From assembly GCA_942492835.1 (NCBI GenBank), contig OW818645.1, positions 1,240,001 through 1,304,000 on the forward strand: DNA of 64,000 nt, in the 5' to 3' direction. The position numbers and the translations under genes were made by a program. Source of the stretch: GWB2-37-7 sp942492835. GTDB lineage: Bacteria; Bacillota; Clostridia; Lutisporales; Lutisporaceae. This document shows, piece after piece, positions 41,623 through 50,131 of the stretch (the first letter of the stretch is position 1; each line of letters opens with the position of its first letter). The notes beneath the pieces are model-generated. The model saw only the letters and a program-made list of their open reading frames with translations, was not told the origin of the DNA and ran no database searches.

Positions 41623-43367
41623 TCCCCTACCGAATTTTCTATGACTTTTATTTGTTTCTCCGTTAGGCTATACATTTTATATACTTCCCTATCTATAGCT
41701 TGTAAAATACATTTGTTATCTGCTGTATTCTGATAGTTCTTTAAGGATCTTACCAAGTCTGAAATTTCACTACTTATAATATCAAGCTTTAGCTTTATCC
41801 TCAACACTGTATTTGGATAATAATCATAAAGAGATGTATTTATTTTTTTTGCATAACACTTAAAATAGAACTCCACTAACTTAGAATTTAATAAGGCAGC
41901 AAAATATTCCAAAGAAAGTTCTTCCTTATACTTGTCCTTCAAAATCAGGCTATATACATCAGCGCTGCAATACAAGCTATTCCTGTCCACAGCAAATCTA
42001 TTTGCTGCTGCCTTATACGGGTATATAATCTTGGGACTGTCAAACATTCTCCTATCTCTTCCCCATTGTAACTCATACCATTCTCTAGATCCCTTCTGAC
42101 ATTCTCTTCTCTGTGAAAGTTTTGCTTTATAGCTCTCTGCAAAGCTTAAGGCAATAGGATACATATCAGGCTGTTCAATGGAGTTTAAATATATAATTAA
42201 CTTGCTAGAAGGCTTTACAAAAAACTTCTCCACCTGACTGTTTTTTATCCAGGGTCTTAACAGCTCCTTCTCAATCTTTAGCTCTTCGGCTTGCTCCTGA
42301 CTTAATATAAAAGCTCTATCACAACCTGTTATTATTCCTTGATAACTATCAAATATCTGATCCAGAGTATGGGTAGAAAGCCTATCAATCAACTGAAATA
42401 CTTCTAGTCTTTCTGGTTGTAATAATACCCATCCATCATTTTTTAGAAAATCCTTAGCGATATTAAACTCCTCCAAGCCCTTTATAAGTAAATTGCCCTG
42501 CTTAACATCTAGTTTATCCGGCTGCTTCTTTACTTTGATGAGCTTTGAACCTTCACCTTTTCTTATGCTGATAATGCAGACTGACACTCCTGCATCATCA
42601 AATACCTTGCTGTCCCCAAAATCAACAATCTCATCTATGCTATATCCGCTTAAGAACTCACGAAGTCCCAAAGCAGATGGTCCTTCAATAAAGTACCTAG
42701 AGGTTATAAAACATAGGATTCCCTCCTGCTTCAAGAGATTAATACCGCGTTTAAAAAAGCAGTACGATATATCCGCTTTATCCCTATACACATCCTTATA
42801 ATACTTATATAGCTCTGCTTTATACTCCTTAGCTACTGCCTTATGACCGATATAGGGAGGATTTCCTATAACGATATCAAATCCCTGCTTCCAAAACCAT
42901 GATAGCTCCCCATTTTGTACACCTGATAACAAGCTGTCAGCACAGATAATGTTGGTATTGCAGCTTTTGCCTGCTGCTTCCTGTAAGGTTGCTTTTACAA
43001 AGCTTACAGCTTCTGTATCTATATCAACACCCCAAATATTGTTTTCCGCTATAAATTTCCCTATGGTATCAAAGCTCAGCGTACCTTTTAGCTCAGTATG
43101 TTTATTTAATATATCCTCTAAATGATGCTCAAACATTGTTTTTAGCAACTCATAAGCCTTAAGCAGGAAATAACCTGCACCACATGAGATATCCAGTATC
43201 TTGATATAGGGATTTTCTATGATGTTCACATTTTGTACTATATTGATACTCATATAATCTACAACCTCTATCGGCGTATAGAAAATTCCTCTTTCCTTAC
43301 GATCGCTTATGCTCTTATTCTTTTCCATTTGTCTGCCCTTTTCATAGAGCTTGTTAATTCCATTCAT
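41619..43367 (-). CDS. Adenine-specific DNA methyltransferase (Eco57I/TaqI-like), orphan
   Basis: From ATG 43367 (eight bases after GGAG) the 582-residue protein has motif I ILDISCGAGYFLLKAYE, motif IV DIVIGNPPYIGHKAV, and a C-terminal region like the TaqI/Eco57I target-recognition part (ESYKAKLSQRRECQKGSREW, then PKIIYPYKAAANRFAVD). The N-terminus has KERGIFYTPIEVVDYM, typical of these enzymes. No nuclease motif (such as PD-ExK) is seen in it and no separate endonuclease gene is adjacent, so it may be a solitary epigenetic enzyme or a remnant of a restriction system. The longer frame to 43463 lacks a ribosome binding site. Confidence 0.88.
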   Translation of the reverse strand: MNGINKLYEKGRQMEKNKSISDRKERGIFYTPIEVVDYMSINIVQNVNIIENPYIKILDISCGAGYFLLKAYELLKTMFEHHLEDILNKHTELKGTLSFDTIGKFIAENNIWGVDIDTEAVSFVKATLQEAAGKSCNTNIICADSLLSGVQNGELSWFWKQGFDIVIGNPPYIGHKAVAKEYKAELYKYYKDVYRDKADISYCFFKRGINLLKQEGILCFITSRYFIEGPSALGLREFLSGYSIDEIVDFGDSKVFDDAGVSVCIISIRKGEGSKLIKVKKQPDKLDVKQGNLLIKGLEEFNIAKDFLKNDGWVLLQPERLEVFQLIDRLSTHTLDQIFDSYQGIITGCDRAFILSQEQAEELKIEKELLRPWIKNSQVEKFFVKPSSKLIIYLNSIEQPDMYPIALSFAESYKAKLSQRRECQKGSREWYELQWGRDRRMFDSPKIIYPYKAAANRFAVDRNSLYCSADVYSLILKDKYKEELSLEYFAALLNSKLVEFYFKCYAKKINTSLYDYYPNTVLRIKLKLDIISSEISDLVRSLKNYQNTADNKCILQAIDREVYKMYSLTEKQIKVIENSVGE

Positions 43368-43444
43368 AAACATTTCTCCATTTTTTTGTATAAACGTATG
43401 GTTATAGATTCCCAATACAAATATTATATTACATATTGAATCTA

Positions 43445-43473
43445 CAAAGCAAAGACCCGGCATTTGCCGAGTC
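43445..43473 (-). terminator. Terminator of the YkvA-like gene
   Basis: On the minus strand GACTCGGC / GCCGGGTC with loop AAAT (one mismatch), followed by TTTGCTTTG, directly after the stop of the gene at 43475. Confidence 0.65.
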
Positions 43474-43474
43474 C

Positions 43475-43750
43475 TTATTTATTAGTTCTATTTTTCTTTT
43501 CCTCAAAACTTATAACCTTACTATCAATAATTTTTTGTTTCGTTATATACTCATTGATTTCAGTTCTCAATGCATTCCATATAAAAGCAGCAACCGCAAC
43601 ATCATCTAACCAGCCTAGCGCTAAAATATAATCAGGTACTATATCAATTGGCAATATAAAATACAGAAGGCTTCCAAGTATCATTGCCTTCTTATAAATT
43701 GGCACTTTCTTATCTCGTATATAGTCAAAAAAATACTTTATATTCTTCAA
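43475..43750 (-). CDS. YkvA/DUF1232 small membrane protein
   Basis: The 91-residue protein has the DUF1232 core: VPIYKKAMILGSLLYFILPIDIVPDYI followed by LGWLDDVAVAAFIW. The family is small with one or two membrane segments and unknown function, common in bacteria. ATG follows TAGGAGAGATTAG. It is monocistronic with its own terminator and lies between the methyltransferase and the GGDEF gene. Confidence 0.85.
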   Translation of the reverse strand: MKNIKYFFDYIRDKKVPIYKKAMILGSLLYFILPIDIVPDYILALGWLDDVAVAAFIWNALRTEINEYITKQKIIDSKVISFEEKKNRTNK

Positions 43751-43826
43751 TCTAATCTCTCCTAAAATTTGCTTGATAATATTATATGCAAGTTAGCTTA
43801 AAAAACTCTCTATTCAATACTTTACA

Positions 43827-43872
43827 ATATATAATAACAAAACGTCCAACTGGACGTTTTGTTATTATATAT
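43827..43872. terminator. 21-bp perfect bidirectional hairpin
   Basis: Arms 43827-43847 and 43852-43872 (core AACAAAACGTCC / GGACGTTTTGTT) pair fully around loop AACT, with A/T-rich outer ends. It lies just after the stop of the GGDEF gene and probably ends that transcript. Confidence 0.8.
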
Positions 43873-43877
43873 GTTTA

Positions 43878-45665
43878 TTAGTTAATACATTCTTTATATA
43901 CAATACAATTTTTGCCTTTTCTTTTTGCTTCATATAACAAATTGTCTACCTCTACAAAAAGTGAATTAACGTTCAAATTACATTTCTTCATCATGCCGAT
44001 ACTAATTGTGGTATGAACTTGTTCATATGACCATTCAATTTCTTCCACGTTTTTACGTACCCTATCTATAATTTTCATAGCCTCAGCTTTATCAGTTTTC
44101 TTTAAGATAAGTATAAATTCCTCTCCTCCATAACGTCCCAATACATCATTTATTCTTATTGAGCTTTTAATAACATCAACAACTCCAACAAGAATTTCAT
44201 CTCCAACCATGTGTCCGTAATTGTCATTAATCTGCTTAAAGTCATCGATATCAATTAAAGCAACCACACTATCCTCAGTTAAATCATTTTCCATGGATTC
44301 TATTATTTTTCCACGATTATAAATCTGTGTCAAGCTATCAGTAATTGATTGATTATAAATGGTTTTCTTCAAGGATAATATACGTTTATACTCCATGGCT
44401 ATTAGTATAAATCCAACTATAAATAGTAAAATAGTTAATATAGAAGCTCTTATAAAGTTATTTTGAGCATAAATTTTCTCATCATCCGCTTTTTTCAGAG
44501 CATTCAGCATTTCTATTTTTTGGTTTAACTGTCCCTCAGAAAGATTTTTGACCTTCTCTATATTTTCCTCATATTTCTTGTAGTCCCTTGTCTCATTCAT
44601 ACTTTCTATTAGGGCATTATAAGTATCCGCTGACTTCTTAAACTCTTTATTACGGTAAAATGTTCCAGCCAACTGTAATTTACTATATTCAAAGGGATCA
44701 TATCCATTTAAAATACTTTCAACTTTTTGTCCCAATTCTAAGGATTTCTCATAGCTCTCTATAGCTCCATCTAACTTTCCAAAATTCAGTAAAATATCAG
44801 CCTTCCATTCATATAATGTTATCAATAATTCTGTATTATACTTATGCTCTTTCTCAACCTTAAGTATTAAATCATTCATTTTTGCAATGGTCTTATCAGT
44901 TGACTTACCTTGTTTGCTATCCATAACTAAGAGTCTCCCCTTAGCTCTAGCGTTTAAATCTCTATATGTTCTTTTACTTAAGTCTTGTTTATCTAATATC
45001 TCATTTGCCTTATTATAGTAAAGCCTCACGTCTTCAAGTTTTTCTGAAGAAAGGCTCATTGACCCCCTACTTAAATAATATTGAGCAAGCATTTGTTGAT
45101 TATTTGTTTTTTTAGCTTCTTCATAACACATCTCAATATATTCTTTTGCCACCTGATCATCATAGATAAAGTAGTGTCCCCATGCTATATTGTAATAACC
45201 TATGCTTATCATATCACTATCATTTAACTGCTTCCCTATATCCATTATCTTGCTTCCATATTCTATCAAAGTAGCAGTATCTCCAAAGGAGGAATTGACA
45301 TTAACGATACTGTTGCTAGCAAGTGCTTGCTCGTATAAGTCACCATTTTTTACTGCTTCATCATAAGCAAGTCTATACTGCTTGTCTGCCTTTTTATAGT
45401 CTGATTCAGAATATAAATGTTTTGCAGCCATCATATAATGATAGTAGAATGGCTTAGATGACTTAAGATAAGCTTCATCATTGTCGAACATTTTTATTAA
45501 AGTATCGATTCCCGAATCAGTGGATTGTAAGTCCTTTATATACTGGACAGATAATTTGTCATTATCTTGTGCGATAACTACTAAATTAGAAAATAAAATA
45601 AACATAAAAACAACAAAAATAATCTTACAAAAATTAAATACCCTACTTCTTCTAGTATTCTTCAC
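43878..45665 (-). CDS. Membrane TPR-GGDEF diguanylate cyclase
   Basis: From GTG 45665 (behind GGGGGGATTAAAG) the 595-residue protein has a signal/anchor (FCKIIFVVFMFILFSNLVV), an extracytoplasmic TPR-like sensor region (about 40-370), a coiled stretch, a membrane helix (ASILTILLFIVGFILIAMEY) and a C-terminal GGDEF domain with SITDSLTQIYNRGKI, ALIDIDDFKQINDNYGH and RYGGEEFILIL. The active-site GGEEF is intact and RIND five residues before it forms the inhibitory I-site (RxxD). It should make c-di-GMP in response to an outside signal. No EAL domain. The hairpin element at 45741 lies 76 bases upstream. Confidence 0.93.
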   Translation of the reverse strand: MKNTRRSRVFNFCKIIFVVFMFILFSNLVVIAQDNDKLSVQYIKDLQSTDSGIDTLIKMFDNDEAYLKSSKPFYYHYMMAAKHLYSESDYKKADKQYRLAYDEAVKNGDLYEQALASNSIVNVNSSFGDTATLIEYGSKIMDIGKQLNDSDMISIGYYNIAWGHYFIYDDQVAKEYIEMCYEEAKKTNNQQMLAQYYLSRGSMSLSSEKLEDVRLYYNKANEILDKQDLSKRTYRDLNARAKGRLLVMDSKQGKSTDKTIAKMNDLILKVEKEHKYNTELLITLYEWKADILLNFGKLDGAIESYEKSLELGQKVESILNGYDPFEYSKLQLAGTFYRNKEFKKSADTYNALIESMNETRDYKKYEENIEKVKNLSEGQLNQKIEMLNALKKADDEKIYAQNNFIRASILTILLFIVGFILIAMEYKRILSLKKTIYNQSITDSLTQIYNRGKIIESMENDLTEDSVVALIDIDDFKQINDNYGHMVGDEILVGVVDVIKSSIRINDVLGRYGGEEFILILKKTDKAEAMKIIDRVRKNVEEIEWSYEQVHTTISIGMMKKCNLNVNSLFVEVDNLLYEAKRKGKNCIVYKECIN

Positions 45666-45740
45666 CTTTAATCCCCCCAACAAAAAAAACATATAAATAT
45701 AATATTTAATACTATGAATTATGTATTCTGCTTATATTAT

Positions 45741-45786
45741 ATATATCGCATTAAATATTTTACATTTATAAAATAGTGCAATTTAT
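45741..45786. repeat. Dispersed hairpin element, copy B
   Basis: ATATATCGCATTA (45741-45753) pairs imperfectly with TAGTGCAATTTAT (45774-45786) around AATATTTTACATTTATAAAA. It aligns with copies A (20225) and C (46395). It lies about 76 bases upstream of the GGDEF gene start in the same relative orientation. Confidence 0.65.
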
Positions 45787-45883
45787 ACAATAATGTCTAA
45801 TAAAATTGAATTACTAATTATATTATAGCATTTTATCCGAAAATTTCAACAATTGGAAGGTGTCATTTCATTTGTAGTGTATT

Positions 45884-46366
45884 CTACCTCTTTTTCTCAT
45901 CATGAAGCACTTGATCAATTACTATAGCTAGAGTCAAAAGAAAAGCATGGTCTTCTCCATCCACAATCTCAATACCGTAGCTGTCGCTGAAAGAAAACCA
46001 CTTCTTATTAATTGTTGCTACCGTTATCCCATCTTTGCTAATTTGAAAGTCATATCCAAAAATATCGCCCTCAATATCATAGCTTCCATAAGTACTGTTA
46101 ATAACAAATTTGGGAGTAAAAAAGGTCAGTTGTTTCTTAACTGAAGCTACCTGTTGCCCTCCGGCATATATGTAATACTCTGGCAAAAATCTGAACACCT
46201 GTTGTTCTATAAAAAATAGTTCATTGCCATTTAAATCTTCTAATTTAAGCTTATCACCAATACTGAATACCTTGCCTCTAACTATATATCTGTCTTGTTC
46301 CATTTCATCCTTAATAGTAAAATTATCTCCAAAGCTAATGATCCGTTGTCTAACTAGATATTTCAT
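45884..46366 (-). CDS. LURP-one-related (LOR/YxjI) family protein
   Basis: The 160-residue protein is all beta-strand like: KYLVRQRIISFGDNFTIKDE at the start, RYIVRGKVFSIGDKLKLEDL, ELFFIEQQVFRFLPEYYIY, and DSYGIEIVDGEDHAFLLTLAIVID at the end. This is the tubby-like barrel of the LURP-one/YxjI family, related to phospholipid scramblases. The function in bacteria is not established. ATG follows AAGGAGTGTGGGTAT. Copy C of the hairpin element and a TATAAT box (46387-46392, minus strand) lie just upstream. Confidence 0.85.
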   Translation of the reverse strand: MKYLVRQRIISFGDNFTIKDEMEQDRYIVRGKVFSIGDKLKLEDLNGNELFFIEQQVFRFLPEYYIYAGGQQVASVKKQLTFFTPKFVINSTYGSYDIEGDIFGYDFQISKDGITVATINKKWFSFSDSYGIEIVDGEDHAFLLTLAIVIDQVLHDEKKR

Positions 46367-46394
46367 ATACCCACACTCCTTATATCTATTATAC

Positions 46395-46445
46395 TATATA
46401 TCTCACAAAACATTTTACATTTATAAATATTGCGATATATATTAT
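46395..46445. repeat. Dispersed hairpin element, copy C
   Basis: TATATATCTCACAAAACATT ... AATATTGCGATATATAT keeps the element's shape with a weaker stem (mismatches in the CTCACA arm) and the conserved centre CATTTTACATTTATAAAT. It ends 29 bases upstream of the LURP-one start, overlapping the probable promoter. Confidence 0.6.
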
Positions 46446-46641
46446 AGATTTTATACTATATATAAATATTTTAATATACTTTATATGATATTTACAATAA
46501 AAAATATATATGCTAAAATATTAATCAATAACGATTAGTCTTATGTAATTATTATTAATTAACAATACAGCATTGCACTAACAAATTCTACCTTAAATTA
46601 ATGTCTTATATAGTATCTTGTTTTGCTTTGGAGGAATAGAA

Positions 46642-47055
46642 ATGAATGAAATAGTACAAATACTAAAAGAAAAAGGGTTTAAAGTTACTCCGCAAAGAAT
46701 AGCTATTTATGATATTCTAACAAATACTAAAGAGCATCCAACTGTTGAGAGTATTTATAATAAACTTCAACCTATGTACCCTACTATGAGTTTAGCAACT
46801 GTATACAAATCCCTAGAGGTTTTTAAGAAACTGAACTTGGCACAAGAGCTGAATGTTGGGGAAGATAAGTTTCGATACGACGCCAATGTAAAGCAACATC
46901 CCCATATTATGTGTATTGATTGTGGAAAGGTTGATGATGTTGACGATGAAATGTTTTTCAATCTTTCAGAGCAAGTAGCTAATAAAACAGGCTATGATAT
47001 AATAGGACAAAAACTATATTTTTATGGGAAGTGTCCCTCCTGCCTAAAAAAATAA
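46642..47055 (+). CDS. perR: Fur family regulator, PerR-like
   Basis: From ATG 46642 (behind TTGGAGGAATAGAA) the 137-residue protein has the Fur winged helix (GFKVTPQRIAIYDIL, MSLATVYKSLEVF) and a metal domain with KQHPHIMCIDCGKVDD and a final CPSC, giving the two CxxC structural zinc pairs. The sequence style and size fit PerR, the peroxide sensor that uses iron-catalysed histidine oxidation, and rubrerythrin in this window is a usual target. Fur or Zur cannot be excluded by eye. Single gene with a strong terminator. Confidence 0.88.
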   Translation: MNEIVQILKEKGFKVTPQRIAIYDILTNTKEHPTVESIYNKLQPMYPTMSLATVYKSLEVFKKLNLAQELNVGEDKFRYDANVKQHPHIMCIDCGKVDDVDDEMFFNLSEQVANKTGYDIIGQKLYFYGKCPSCLKK

Positions 47056-47060
47056 TTATA

Positions 47061-47098
47061 AGGCTCAAGACGTTGTATACTCGTCTTGAGCCTTTTTA
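47061..47098. terminator. Terminator between perR and the FMN-binding-like gene
   Basis: AGGCTCAAGACG / CGTCTTGAGCCT with a nine-base loop, followed by TTTTTAT; useful in both directions. Confidence 0.85.
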
Positions 47099-47099
47099 T

Positions 47100-47546
47100 C
47101 TATTCTATAAGCGATTGATCAACTGCATTTCTAACAGACTTTGTTATTTTATTAAGTATGTATGCTGTTGGTTTTGTGCTGTCAGAAGGCACAAAATCTT
47201 GGTTTTGGATAATAGTATATATATGCTGTGGTATCTCATCCTTTAAGGTAAGGTTTTCATTCATGTATTTAGGTGGAAACTCTGTAAGCTTAATATCTTT
47301 TATCTTCTCCTCTTTGATTGTAACCTCTGCCCGAATGTTTCCAGCTTCAGTTTTTTCATTTCCTATATAAGTGCCATCCTTGTACTTCAGGTATGTATAT
47401 CCTGAGGAAGGAAGACCCACCCCGCTATTACTCATTGTAAACATTAGGAGTGCTGCTATTATAAGAATTAGAAGTATTGCCGCGTAAATCATAAGTTGTC
47501 TCTTGGTAATTATAATAATTTTCGGTCTAATAATTATCCCTCCCAT
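47100..47546 (-). CDS. Membrane-anchored FMN-binding-like domain protein
   Basis: The 148-residue product has one N-terminal membrane helix (LMIYAAILLILIIAALLMF) and an extracytoplasmic domain with YKDGTYIGNEKTEAGNIRAE and VTIKEEKIKDIKLTEF, the shape of the FMN-bind domain of RnfG/NqrC-type proteins and their single-domain relatives. The threonine that takes covalent FMN (S/T-G-A-T) cannot be identified with certainty. The annotated ATG is followed at once by GGAGGG, a good ribosome binding site for an ATT codon six bases later, so the true start may be ATT; I keep ATG because no homologue can be compared here. Confidence 0.65.
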   Translation of the reverse strand: MGGIIIRPKIIIITKRQLMIYAAILLILIIAALLMFTMSNSGVGLPSSGYTYLKYKDGTYIGNEKTEAGNIRAEVTIKEEKIKDIKLTEFPPKYMNENLTLKDEIPQHIYTIIQNQDFVPSDSTKPTAYILNKITKSVRNAVDQSLIE

Positions 47547-47628
47547 CTTAATCTCTTATATAACATTATTACTGATGAAACGAATATATGACCAAACATT
47601 AAAAATTTCCTTAGTGAGAACACATTTT

Positions 47629-49071
47629 TTATTTCATATATTTTAAGTTGTAAAGCATTTCTGTTATCCATAAGCTGCTTTCATTGGGTTGTCTAAATTG
47701 TACTACTGAGTTTCTAAATTTAGCTACAATTATCTTACCTATTTTTGACTGTCCAAGCTCACTTCTGCTTAGCAGAACAAACTGCTTTGTATATGCTGCA
47801 AAATCAGCCATGCCTCCAGGTCCAAAATTGTTTAACCTTTGATCTATGTATACTTTCCAAGTTTTCTTCTCAGACTCAAACTTTCTGGTAAAGTAATTGT
47901 TTATACTATTATTTTTAAGCTCCAAATACATGCTATATCTATTGAGCTCCTTTACAATGACCTGTGCTTCTGATGCTTTGCTTAAATACGAGGTCTCTAA
48001 AACCTTCATTTGCTCCTCAGAAGAATTTTTGTCACTTGTATCTACTGGTTCGGTCTGGGTTGAGCCCTCTATATCTGTGTCTGTCTGCTCTATTAAGCTA
48101 TCGAGCTTCAACTGAAGATATCCATTTTCGTCTAAGCTTATTGCAGCTAATGCTTTATTTATATCAACTTTATGTTCATTATTGTCATTGTCTGTAAAAA
48201 CCAAGCTGCAATCCTGTTTACTATATAGCTCATACAGTGTACTGAGTCCTCTATAGCTATCATCGTCTTTTATTACATTCAAAATCTGAAGTTTCTCTAA
48301 TTTTCCTCCTGAATCTTCAAATAAAAGCTGTAGAGTACCGCTTCTATCTACAGTAATGTACAATGCAACTTTATGAGTAAGCTTAGTAAGCGCTTCCTTA
48401 TTTATATCAATCATTTGTCTTAAAATCTCTGTTCTTATCTGACTTTCAAAAACTTGATATATGTAATCATTGCATAGGTTAATATTTACTGGCAGCCTCA
48501 GTGAATATATCTCGTCAAGTACAGTCTTCCGTTTGCTTGGTTCAAGCTCAATAAGCTTATCCATTAGCCTTTCCTGCAATAATATCACCAGCTGCTTCCT
48601 TGTGCTTTCATTTTTTATTGTTGTTTTTATATAATTATCAAATTCTTGTCTTGCTGTTTTCGTAAAGGCAGCATTATCAAATACGTAAGTAGTACTATAT
48701 TTTTTTAACCGCTTTTCTGTTCTAATCTTATAGTACCCTTCATAAATTTCACTTTGATAAATAGGTGCATCAGCTTTGTAGTCCCTGCTCCAGTTCATTG
48801 CTCTTTCTAAGCTTTTACCATCGAAGCTTTTGGTGTAATCATAGCCCATATAATAAAAGCATTCCAGCAAATTCAAATTCAGTAGCTGTTCTGCAAGAAC
48901 CCCTGACACTTCTGTCATAAAAGAATTTTGTTGCTCCTGTGCTTGTTTGGTTTCATACTTTAATGCTAAGGGTAGTTCAATTTGCTTGCTGTTCTCTTCA
49001 CCTGCATAGCAAACCATAACTCCATACAGTATAGTTACACATATAATAAATATAGCAATAAGCTTTCGCAA
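47629..49071 (-). CDS. Secreted protein of unknown function
   Basis: From TTG 49071 (behind GGAGGGGTTGTT) the 480-residue protein has a signal peptide (KLIAIFIICVTILYGVMVCYAG), then a long charged, mostly helical region with many Arg/Lys/Glu residues, and a Ser/Thr/Asp linker (about 330-350, TDIEGSTQTEPVDTSDKNS). No enzyme motif or known domain is recognised. It lies 36 bases downstream of the glutaminase gene start region in the same direction and may share its transcript. It is probably extracytoplasmic. Confidence 0.7.
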   Translation of the reverse strand: MRKLIAIFIICVTILYGVMVCYAGEENSKQIELPLALKYETKQAQEQQNSFMTEVSGVLAEQLLNLNLLECFYYMGYDYTKSFDGKSLERAMNWSRDYKADAPIYQSEIYEGYYKIRTEKRLKKYSTTYVFDNAAFTKTARQEFDNYIKTTIKNESTRKQLVILLQERLMDKLIELEPSKRKTVLDEIYSLRLPVNINLCNDYIYQVFESQIRTEILRQMIDINKEALTKLTHKVALYITVDRSGTLQLLFEDSGGKLEKLQILNVIKDDDSYRGLSTLYELYSKQDCSLVFTDNDNNEHKVDINKALAAISLDENGYLQLKLDSLIEQTDTDIEGSTQTEPVDTSDKNSSEEQMKVLETSYLSKASEAQVIVKELNRYSMYLELKNNSINNYFTRKFESEKKTWKVYIDQRLNNFGPGGMADFAAYTKQFVLLSRSELGQSKIGKIIVAKFRNSVVQFRQPNESSLWITEMLYNLKYMK

Positions 49072-49107
49072 AACAACCCCTCCCCTTTTTAGTGTATTAG
49101 CCAAACT

Positions 49108-50025
49108 TTAAAATATGCTTAAATCCAGCTTGTTAGAGATATATTCCAATACCTTTATGCCACCTGCACTATTTCCTTTGTCATCCAAGGCAGGTCCAAA
49201 AACACCTATCCCCATTCTACCAGGTACCGTTGCCATAATTCCGCCACCTACTCCACTTTTTGCAGGTAAACCTACTCTCACTGCAAACTCACCAGAAGCA
49301 TCATACATGCCACAGGTAACCATAAAGGTCTTTACTAATCTGGCAATGCTTCTTGGCATTAGCTTATCTCCTGTGATAGGACTTACTCCATCTCCTGCCA
49401 ATACGGCCCCCATCATTGCAATATCAACTGCATTTACCTTTATGGAGCATTGCTTAAAGTATAAATCTAGAACTTCTTCTACATCACCCTCAATGATTCC
49501 AGCATCCTTCATGAAATTTGCAAGGGCTCTGTTTCTATATCCCGTTGCACTTTCCGATTTATATACCTCTTCGTCAAACCAAATTTTATTGTTATGACAA
49601 AGTCCCTTTACAAAACCAATCAGCCTATTTAATTTATCTTCCGTATTTTGTCCTGCTATCATAGAAGTAACTGCTATTGCTCCAGCATTAATCAACGGAT
49701 TAAAAGGCTTTGCAGTTCTCATAGTTTCCAATTTTATAATTGAATTAAACCGATCACCGGTCGGCTCCATGCCTACCTTACTAAATACATATTCTTCTCC
49801 TCTATCCATTATAGCTAATATCAATGTAGCAACCTTGGATATACTTTGTATAGTAAAGTTACTTTGATAATCACCACTATACCAGCATTCACCATCTATA
49901 TTAACAGTTACAACTCCCAATTGCTTTGGATTAACCTTACTTAACTCAGGTATATAGGATGCAGACTTTCCCTGTACTGTGTATTTGCTTCCGTACTTTA
50001 TTGCATCATCAAGTAGACTTTGCAT
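49108..50025 (-). CDS. glsA: Glutaminase A
   Basis: From ATG 50025 (behind TTGGGGGGGAATAAA) the 305-residue enzyme hydrolyses glutamine to glutamate and ammonia. It is a serine-dependent beta-lactamase fold protein: FTIQSISKVATLILA holds the catalytic S-x-x-K (Ser61, Lys64), KPFNPLINAGAIAVTSMI is the conserved N-A-G-A region, and AKSGVGGGIMATVPGRMGIGVFGP ends the active site. Length is normal. The gene for an unknown secreted protein follows after 36 bases. Confidence 0.95.
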   Translation of the reverse strand: MQSLLDDAIKYGSKYTVQGKSASYIPELSKVNPKQLGVVTVNIDGECWYSGDYQSNFTIQSISKVATLILAIMDRGEEYVFSKVGMEPTGDRFNSIIKLETMRTAKPFNPLINAGAIAVTSMIAGQNTEDKLNRLIGFVKGLCHNNKIWFDEEVYKSESATGYRNRALANFMKDAGIIEGDVEEVLDLYFKQCSIKVNAVDIAMMGAVLAGDGVSPITGDKLMPRSIARLVKTFMVTCGMYDASGEFAVRVGLPAKSGVGGGIMATVPGRMGIGVFGPALDDKGNSAGGIKVLEYISNKLDLSIF

Positions 50026-50131
50026 TTTATTCCCCCCCAAAATATAGTTCATTAAAATTATATAATCCTATAAAATAAAGTTTAATATCATTTACTTCTA
50101 TATTAAAAAAATAATAAATATAAGCAGCAAA

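Noticed and set aside
42493..42801. Plus-strand ORF of 102 codons
   Set aside because: Antisense shadow of the methyltransferase gene; no ribosome binding site or family resemblance.
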